In this document: piece by piece, positions 59,410-64,000 of the stretch
How the letters are laid out: every line of letters starts with the position of its first letter
Numbering within the stretch: the stretch's first letter is position 1
NCBI RefSeq assembly: GCF_000621965.1
Contig: NZ_KK211375.1
Location: forward strand, 114,294 to 178,293
Direction: 5' to 3'
From: Methanobrevibacter wolinii SH
GTDB lineage: Archaea; Methanobacteriota; Methanobacteria; Methanobacteriales; Methanobacteriaceae
DNA length: 64,000 nucleotides
Program-made: the position numbers and the translations under genes
The notes under the pieces: generated by a model
Database searches by the model: none
Seen by the model: only the letters and a program-made list of their open reading frames with translations
Told to the model about the DNA's origin: nothing

Positions 59410-59689
59410 TTCTTTTTTCATTTTTTATTTTAGTTTTTATCTATTGTCTAAAGTATTTTATTGTTAACTTTATTTTAAATATAGAAATTTACTAGTTTTT
59501 AATTTTGAAATAATATTTATGATTTTTAATAAATTTTATTATTATTTAAATATTTTAACTATTCTTTTTATAAATTAATTTTTAGCTATTTTTAAATATT
59601 TTTATTAATTAATATTTAATAAGAATTATTTTAATATATTAAGAAAAATAAATTATAATTTAATTAAAATTTAAGTATTGGTAGATTAT

Positions 59690-60778
59690 ATGAAAGCATT
59701 AGTTGTTATTACTGGAAGAGGTTTAGGTGGAGATGCAGTAATTGGTATGAATATTATTAAAGCTTTAGAGTCTAAAGGTTTAGATTGTGAACTTGCACTT
59801 GACTCTAGTGCTCCAGGTATTTTATTTGAAAGAAATGGATATTCATGGCATAAGATTTCTATTCCTCAAGCAGGTGGTCATGCAGCAAATAAAGTTACAA
59901 CTATAAAAGCAGGATTTAAAACAATTAAAGCTGCATTTGAAAGTAGACGTCTTATTAAAAAAATAAAAGCAGATGTTGTTGTTGGGGTTATTGGTGGAGG
60001 TGCTGTAGTTGGCTGTATTGGAGCTAAACTTGCTAAAACCCCTGCAGTTGGTATTTTAAGTACTCCACTTGATACTAAAGTATGTACTAAACTTAATACT
60101 TGTATTGTATTTCCAGAAGCACATATGTTTAGAGAAAAAGAAATTCCAGAAAATGTTTATAAATCTTATTTTCCAGTTGCTCCAAATATATTAAAAGGAA
60201 ACAAAGAAATTGCTTTAGAAAAGATTAAATTACATTCTGAAAAAGAAAAAGAAAAAAATCCTAATGCAATAAGTTTTGATGAGAATAAAAAAACAATTTT
60301 ATTTTCTTCTGGCTCTACAATATTTGAAAAAATGGCTCGTGGTGTAGCAGATTACTCAAAAATTACTGATAAATATAATATTGTTCTTGTTGGTCTTCCA
60401 TTAAAAGAAGAATATTACGATTGGTTTGATGATGAATATATGATTTATCTTGGTTATATTGATTGGATAAAAGATTTATATGAACTTGCTGATCTTGCAG
60501 TTTTAACTGATGATGGTATGATGCTTCAAGAAGCAATGGTATGTAATCTTCCTTCAATTGCACTTTTAAGAGTTAAATATGGTAGATATCATAATATGGC
60601 TTCTGTATTTAAGGGTGCTGTTTTTGAAGCAGATAATGATAATTTAAGTGACGTTATTGAAGAAGTAATGTCTAATCTTGATGAAGTTAAATTAAGAACT
60701 GAAGATTATAGTGAAAAAATTGTTAATTCTGCTGAAAATATTGCAAATATTATTTTAAAAGAATGTAAAAAAGATTAA
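59690..60778 (+). CDS. MurG-like glycosyltransferase (GT28 type)
   Basis: 362 aa. ATG 59690 is preferred to TTG 59678. Residues 1-25 give MKALVVITGRGLGGDAVIGMN with the N-terminal glycine loop; the middle has VVGVIGGGAVVGCIGAKLAKTPAVG, and the C-terminal half has LFSSGSTIFEKMA, LADLAVLTDDGMMLQEAMV and an acceptor-like SIALLRVKYGRY. This is the GT-B two-Rossmann fold of MurG. It would add a sugar to the lipid-linked intermediate made by the preceding enzyme. Pseudomurein is the likely end product, but UDP-sugar choice is unknown. Confidence 0.75.
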   Translation: MKALVVITGRGLGGDAVIGMNIIKALESKGLDCELALDSSAPGILFERNGYSWHKISIPQAGGHAANKVTTIKAGFKTIKAAFESRRLIKKIKADVVVGVIGGGAVVGCIGAKLAKTPAVGILSTPLDTKVCTKLNTCIVFPEAHMFREKEIPENVYKSYFPVAPNILKGNKEIALEKIKLHSEKEKEKNPNAISFDENKKTILFSSGSTIFEKMARGVADYSKITDKYNIVLVGLPLKEEYYDWFDDEYMIYLGYIDWIKDLYELADLAVLTDDGMMLQEAMVCNLPSIALLRVKYGRYHNMASVFKGAVFEADNDNLSDVIEEVMSNLDEVKLRTEDYSEKIVNSAENIANIILKECKKD

Positions 60779-60814
60779 TAAATAAAATATAATTAAAATT
60801 ATATTCTATTTTTT

Positions 60815-60914
60815 TCTTTAAAACTATTTTTATAAAAATTTAAACTTAGTTAATACTTGAAAATCAATTTTAAGAAAGATTATTCTAAAAATTTTAAGTA
60901 TTTTAAATAAAACT
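60815..60914 (-). repeat. Dispersed intergenic element, degenerate copy G
   Basis: Read in reverse: AAAATACTTAAAATTTTTAG, CTTAAAATTGATTTTCAAG, TATTAACTAAGTTTAAATT, TTTATAAAAATAGTTTT. The TTCAACA ends are absent. It shares the GTATTAACTAAG block with copy F and lies between two convergent genes. Confidence 0.6.
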
Positions 60915-60957
60915 ACTTTTTTTATTGTTTAAATAATTGATTAATATTGATTTTTAT

Positions 60958-62244
60958 TTAATACATATATTTCATTATTTTGGATACAGCATCAGTATTT
61001 GGGTGAACTTCAATAAATTCATCAAATTCTTCCATATCTACTCCAATATTCATTAATAATGTCATATATGCTATGTCACTTAATGATGATGGGGATATAG
61101 AATATACGTCTTCAATTTCTTTTGTGTTTTCATTGAAATTTATCTCTGTAAATCCTGTGTGTCCATTTAAAATATTCCAAAATGTTTCTGGTCCAGCAAG
61201 CCCTGGAATACTTATTGATTTTGTATTTTCTGAATTTTTATTATTGTTTATAAAACTAACGGGCATATCTAATGTTATTGATTGTGGAATATTATTGTAT
61301 TTCACTATTTGTGATAATCCCGCCATGTTTCTTGCAGCAGTTATACCTTCCATTCTTGCAATAGGTGTTAAGTTATATCCTCCAGTAACATCACCTGCAG
61401 CATAAATATTATCAATATTTGTTTTCATCATATTATCTGTTGCAATAGAGTTATCTGGATTTAATTTAACTATATCTTTTACAATTTCAGAATTTGGAAC
61501 TCTGCCTGTACATATAAATGTAATTCCTTCAAATTCTCCTTTTGTAGTAATAATTTTATCTTTTTTAATTTCTAAAACATCACTATGTTCATAGATATTA
61601 ACTTTATTTAATAAATTTTTAAGAATATATCTTTTAGTTTTTGGATTTAATTCTTTTAATAACTTACTTCTTACAAATATATTGACTTCACTACCAAAAC
61701 TTGAGAATATATTAGCTATTTCTACGGATATGATTCCTCCACCAATTATGTTTAATTTTTTAGGAATTTCTTTTAAGTTAAGTATATCACTGCTAAGATA
61801 TCCGTTTTCAACACCTTCTATTTTAGGTATTAAAGGCCTTCCTCCAGTAGCAACCATGAGATTTTTGAAGTTAAAACTTTCTCCATTAACCGTTACAGTA
61901 TCTCCTTCTACTTTAGCTTCACCAAAAATAACATTATTTCCAACAGATTCATTTTCTTTTTGTTCTATTTTTCTTAATTTTTCTTGGGTTTCTTTAATTT
62001 TTTCTGTAAGTTTTTTATAATCAAGTTCAATATTTCCTTTTATGAATCCATGGTTTTCATATTTTTGTTTATTATTTAAAAAACGACTTATATCATTTAA
62101 TGCACATATTACCATACAACCTTCATTTAAACATGTTCCAGCAATATGTTTTTTCTCAATAAGAATTACATCTTCTCCTAGTTTTCCAAGTTCAATAGAT
62201 CCTACTCTTCCTGCAGGTCCTGAACCTATTACAATATTTTCCAT
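60958..62244 (-). CDS. Dihydrolipoamide dehydrogenase-like FAD disulfide reductase
   Basis: 428 aa after AAGGTGTAATT. MENIVIGSGPAGRVGSIELG is the FAD loop; GTCLNEGCMV has the redox Cys pair (C-x4-C); LNIIGGGIISVEIANIFSSFG is the NAD(P) loop; NIYAAGDVTGGYNLTPIA binds FAD; the C-terminal EVHPNTDAV stands for the usual HAHPT base. It looks like a true disulfide reductase, but no lipoyl dehydrogenase complex is expected here, so the partner could be coenzyme A disulfide, CoM/CoB or thioredoxin type thiols. Confidence 0.83.
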   Translation of the reverse strand: MENIVIGSGPAGRVGSIELGKLGEDVILIEKKHIAGTCLNEGCMVICALNDISRFLNNKQKYENHGFIKGNIELDYKKLTEKIKETQEKLRKIEQKENESVGNNVIFGEAKVEGDTVTVNGESFNFKNLMVATGGRPLIPKIEGVENGYLSSDILNLKEIPKKLNIIGGGIISVEIANIFSSFGSEVNIFVRSKLLKELNPKTKRYILKNLLNKVNIYEHSDVLEIKKDKIITTKGEFEGITFICTGRVPNSEIVKDIVKLNPDNSIATDNMMKTNIDNIYAAGDVTGGYNLTPIARMEGITAARNMAGLSQIVKYNNIPQSITLDMPVSFINNNKNSENTKSISIPGLAGPETFWNILNGHTGFTEINFNENTKEIEDVYSISPSSLSDIAYMTLLMNIGVDMEEFDEFIEVHPNTDAVSKIMKYMY

Positions 62245-62423
62245 AATTACACCTTAGTTTTTTTAATTTTTTTATTTTTAATATATGATTTTTGTTTTAT
62301 ATTACTTTTTTATATTTTCACAAATTTAATTAAAAATTTTTATATACTTTGTTATATTATATTAATATTGAATAAATATTAAATTTAAAATTTTTTGAAA
62401 ATAACTTTAGAGGAGTGTATATT

Positions 62424-62693
62424 ATGTGTATAGCAGCACCAGCAAAAGTTGTTGAATTAGATAAAGAAAATAAATTATTATCTGCTGATTTTGGTGGGGT
62501 TAGACAAACTGCAAAATCTAATCTCTTACCTGATGTAGAACTTGGGGATTATGTTCTTATTCATGCAGGTTATGCTATTGAAAAATTAACTGAACAAGCA
62601 GCTAAAGAATCTTTAGAAGCTTGGGATGAACTTTTAGAAGTTTTAGATGAAGAAGATAAAGAATGGGCTGCAGCTCATCCTGATCAAGCTTAA
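62424..62693 (+). CDS. hypC: Hydrogenase maturation chaperone HypC
   Basis: 89 aa. ATG 62424 follows AGAGGAGTG; the GTG at 62415 lies on that site. The start MCIAAPAKVV has Cys2, which holds the Fe(CN)2CO precursor; then ADFGGVRQTAKSNL and GDYVLIHAGYAIEKLTEQAA are standard. It helps load [NiFe]-hydrogenases, which methanogens need for H2. No other hyp gene adjoins it. A TATA-like TTTATATACT lies at 62338. Confidence 0.95.
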   Translation: MCIAAPAKVVELDKENKLLSADFGGVRQTAKSNLLPDVELGDYVLIHAGYAIEKLTEQAAKESLEAWDELLEVLDEEDKEWAAAHPDQA

Positions 62694-62915
62694 TTTATAT
62701 ACTTCTTTATTTTTTTATTTATTTTTCTTGTTTTTTATTTTAAATAAATCTTATTAAATGAATAATATCTATTTTTTATTTTAAAACTAAAATTTATAAT
62801 AATATATCCTTTTTTTTAATTTTGTTTAAATTTTTTAATTTAAGTTAATATCTTTTAAATTTTAAAAATTAATATTTTGAAATTTAATTTTTAAAGAAAA
62901 TAGTTTTTAAATTGC

Positions 62916-63016
62916 TTTGTTGAAATCTTTCTAATTTTTTTAGAGTGATTTTTTTTTAAATTTAATTTTTAAGTATTAATACCCTTAAATTATTATAGAA
63001 AAATAGTATTCAACAG
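62916..63016 (+). repeat. Dispersed intergenic element, intact copy D (MITE-like)
   Basis: TTTGTTGAAATC to TATTCAACAGA, 101 bp. It is nearly identical with copy B at both ends (GCTTTGTTGAAATCTTTCTA) and in TTTTTAAGTATTAATAC and TTAAATTATTATAG. Confidence 0.75.
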
Positions 63017-63071
63017 AATTAAAAAATAATAAAATTTTATATTTTAATAATTTTTAATTATTAATTATTTT

Positions 63072-63205
63072 AAAAATAGTTTTTTATCTAATATTTATTA
63101 AATTATTAGTATTTGGTTTTATTTATAATTTAGAAATAGTTTTTTATCTAATATTTATTAAATTATTAGTATTGGTTTTATTTATAATTTAAAAATAGTT
63201 TTTTT
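63072..63205. repeat. 60-bp tandem repeat, about 2.3 copies
   Basis: Unit starts AAATAGTTTTTTATCTAATA at 63074 and again at 63134; a third partial unit begins at about 63193. The second copy has lost one T. Confidence 0.85.
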
Positions 63206-63283
63206 TATTTATAAGTTTTTAAATTCTTTTTTGAATTTTTATCAATTAATTTTAAAATTTAAAAAAAATGAATTTTAATTAGA

Positions 63284-63787
63284 TTAGTATATTGAAACTC
63301 TTTTTACTTTATCTAATTTTAAAAATTCATTAATTAAATCTCCAGGTACTGATTCTTCAGTAATGATTGTAAGTACTGGATCTGTTTCTAAGTATGTGTC
63401 TTCTGCATATGCTTGAATAATGTTTATATTTTTATCTGAAATTAATTTACTTGTTGCAGCAAGGATTCCATTACTTTCTTCTCCTACTTCAATCTCAATT
63501 ACTCCAAGACCTAAATTTTTTGCAATATTTTTAAGTAATGTTCCTGCAGGAATAATGTTTTTAAATATGGTGTTTAGTTCATCATCTTCTAATATTATAT
63601 CTACTGTTGATTTAATAGCTCTTCTATCTACATTAGAAACATTAGCAAGTGCAGCTTCATTAATTTTTAAGTCTCCACAATAAATTTTACCATCATCAGA
63701 TACTCTAAGACCTAATTCTATCATTTTTTGGACTACTCTGATTCTTGCTGGATATTTTTGAAATTTTTTATTTACTTTTTCCCACAT
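63284..63787 (-). CDS. ACT-domain protein, predicted amino-acid metabolism regulator
   Basis: 167 aa after GGAGTGTTGTT. Residues 1-80 are an N-terminal helical/winged part (MWEKVNKKFQKYPARIRVV, VDRRAIKSTVDIIL); residues about 92-165 form an ACT domain (LGVIEIEVGEESNGILAATS, INIIQAYAEDTYLETDPVL). It fits the archaeal COG2150 family, named as predicted regulators. The ligand is presumably an amino acid; target genes are unknown. Confidence 0.85.
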   Translation of the reverse strand: MWEKVNKKFQKYPARIRVVQKMIELGLRVSDDGKIYCGDLKINEAALANVSNVDRRAIKSTVDIILEDDELNTIFKNIIPAGTLLKNIAKNLGLGVIEIEVGEESNGILAATSKLISDKNINIIQAYAEDTYLETDPVLTIITEESVPGDLINEFLKLDKVKRVSIY

Positions 63788-64000
63788 TTTAACAACACTC
63801 CAATTTTTTGTTCATTATTGTATAATTATATTGTAAAGTATATAAAGTTTTATTTTTTATAGAAAATTTCTATTTAAAATAAGATTTAATTTTTAATTAT
63901 ATTCTTTAATTAGTAATAAAATAAGTTTATTTTTCTATTTTTAAATTTTTTTTTGAGTTTATTAAATTTAGAATCTAATAATAGTATATTTTATTTTTAA
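63788..64000. other. Right end, no gene seen
   Basis: 213 A/T-rich bases upstream of the ACT gene. The promoter of that gene must be here; I see no second ORF. Confidence 0.4.

Larger units (their letters stand above)
62694..63283. other. Intergenic with dispersed element and tandem repeat
   Basis: 590 bases between convergent genes: an intact dispersed element (62916-63016) and a 60-bp tandem repeat (63072-63205). Nothing coding. Confidence 0.55.

Overview
The window is chromosomal DNA of a very AT-rich methanogenic archaeon of the order Methanobacteriales, most likely Methanosphaera or a close relative such as Methanobrevibacter. The evidence is archaeal informational genes throughout (TBP, Orc1/Cdc6, pelota, PDCD5, aIF6, r-proteins S19e, L39e, L31e, LX and S3ae, RtcB/archease, Cdc48), methanogen cofactor genes (AksA-type homocitrate synthase, MptE), and a MraY-like/MurG-like pair of the kind expected for pseudomurein synthesis. 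I found no rRNA or tRNA gene, CRISPR array, transposase or prophage. Most genes have good Shine-Dalgarno sequences, often the GGTGAT part of the full site.

Layout: 1-7.2 kb holds the start of aksA, a CYTH protein, tbp, a SerB-type phosphatase fused to a long coiled coil, topA and a zinc-ribbon/TM2 protein. 7.7-12.6 kb holds aglB, a DRG GTPase and an AK6-type kinase. 13-19 kb is a translation/secretion cluster: rnp4-yhbY-rps19e-pdcd5-PP-loop ATPase-rpl39e-rpl31e-eif6-rplX-pfdA-ftsY. 19-28.8 kb holds dut, an IlvB-like enzyme, a reverse-strand trio of small gene, DUF2953 and GerW/YtfJ genes, a class-V aminotransferase, mptE, orc1/cdc6, DedA and a double CMD protein. 29-34.2 kb holds a structured intergenic region with a 53-codon membrane ORF, archease, rtcB, a nucleoside phosphorylase, ferredoxin, iron-sulfur flavoprotein and a NifX-like protein. 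34.6-44.8 kb holds rps3ae, DUF92, apgM, glmM, glmU, gamma-carbonic anhydrase, hisC, a radical-SAM activase and an ASCH-TPR fusion. 45-57 kb is mostly reverse strand: zinc-ribbon membrane protein, second glmM-like gene, OB-fold protein, lig, thiC, cdc48, tyrA. 57-64 kb holds pelA, the MraY/MurG-like pair, a dihydrolipoamide-dehydrogenase-like flavoprotein, hypC and an ACT-domain regulator.

Links between genes: apgM (glycolysis), the two phosphohexomutases and GlmU lead toward UDP-GlcNAc, which would feed the wall enzymes at 58-61 kb and AglB glycosylation. RtcB and archease form one RNA-ligation unit.

Less ordinary signals: two genes whose reading frames have no ATG/GTG/TTG at the expected start, and instead show ACG (46063) and ATC (33184), each exactly 7 nt after a GGGGG Shine-Dalgarno; a family of about seven roughly 100-bp intergenic elements, four with terminal inverted repeats TTTGTTGAAAT...ATTTCAACA; several 40-60-bp intergenic tandem repeats; a hairpin-rich 28.9-29.5 kb region beside a small membrane-protein ORF; and a candidate structured RNA upstream of rps3ae.
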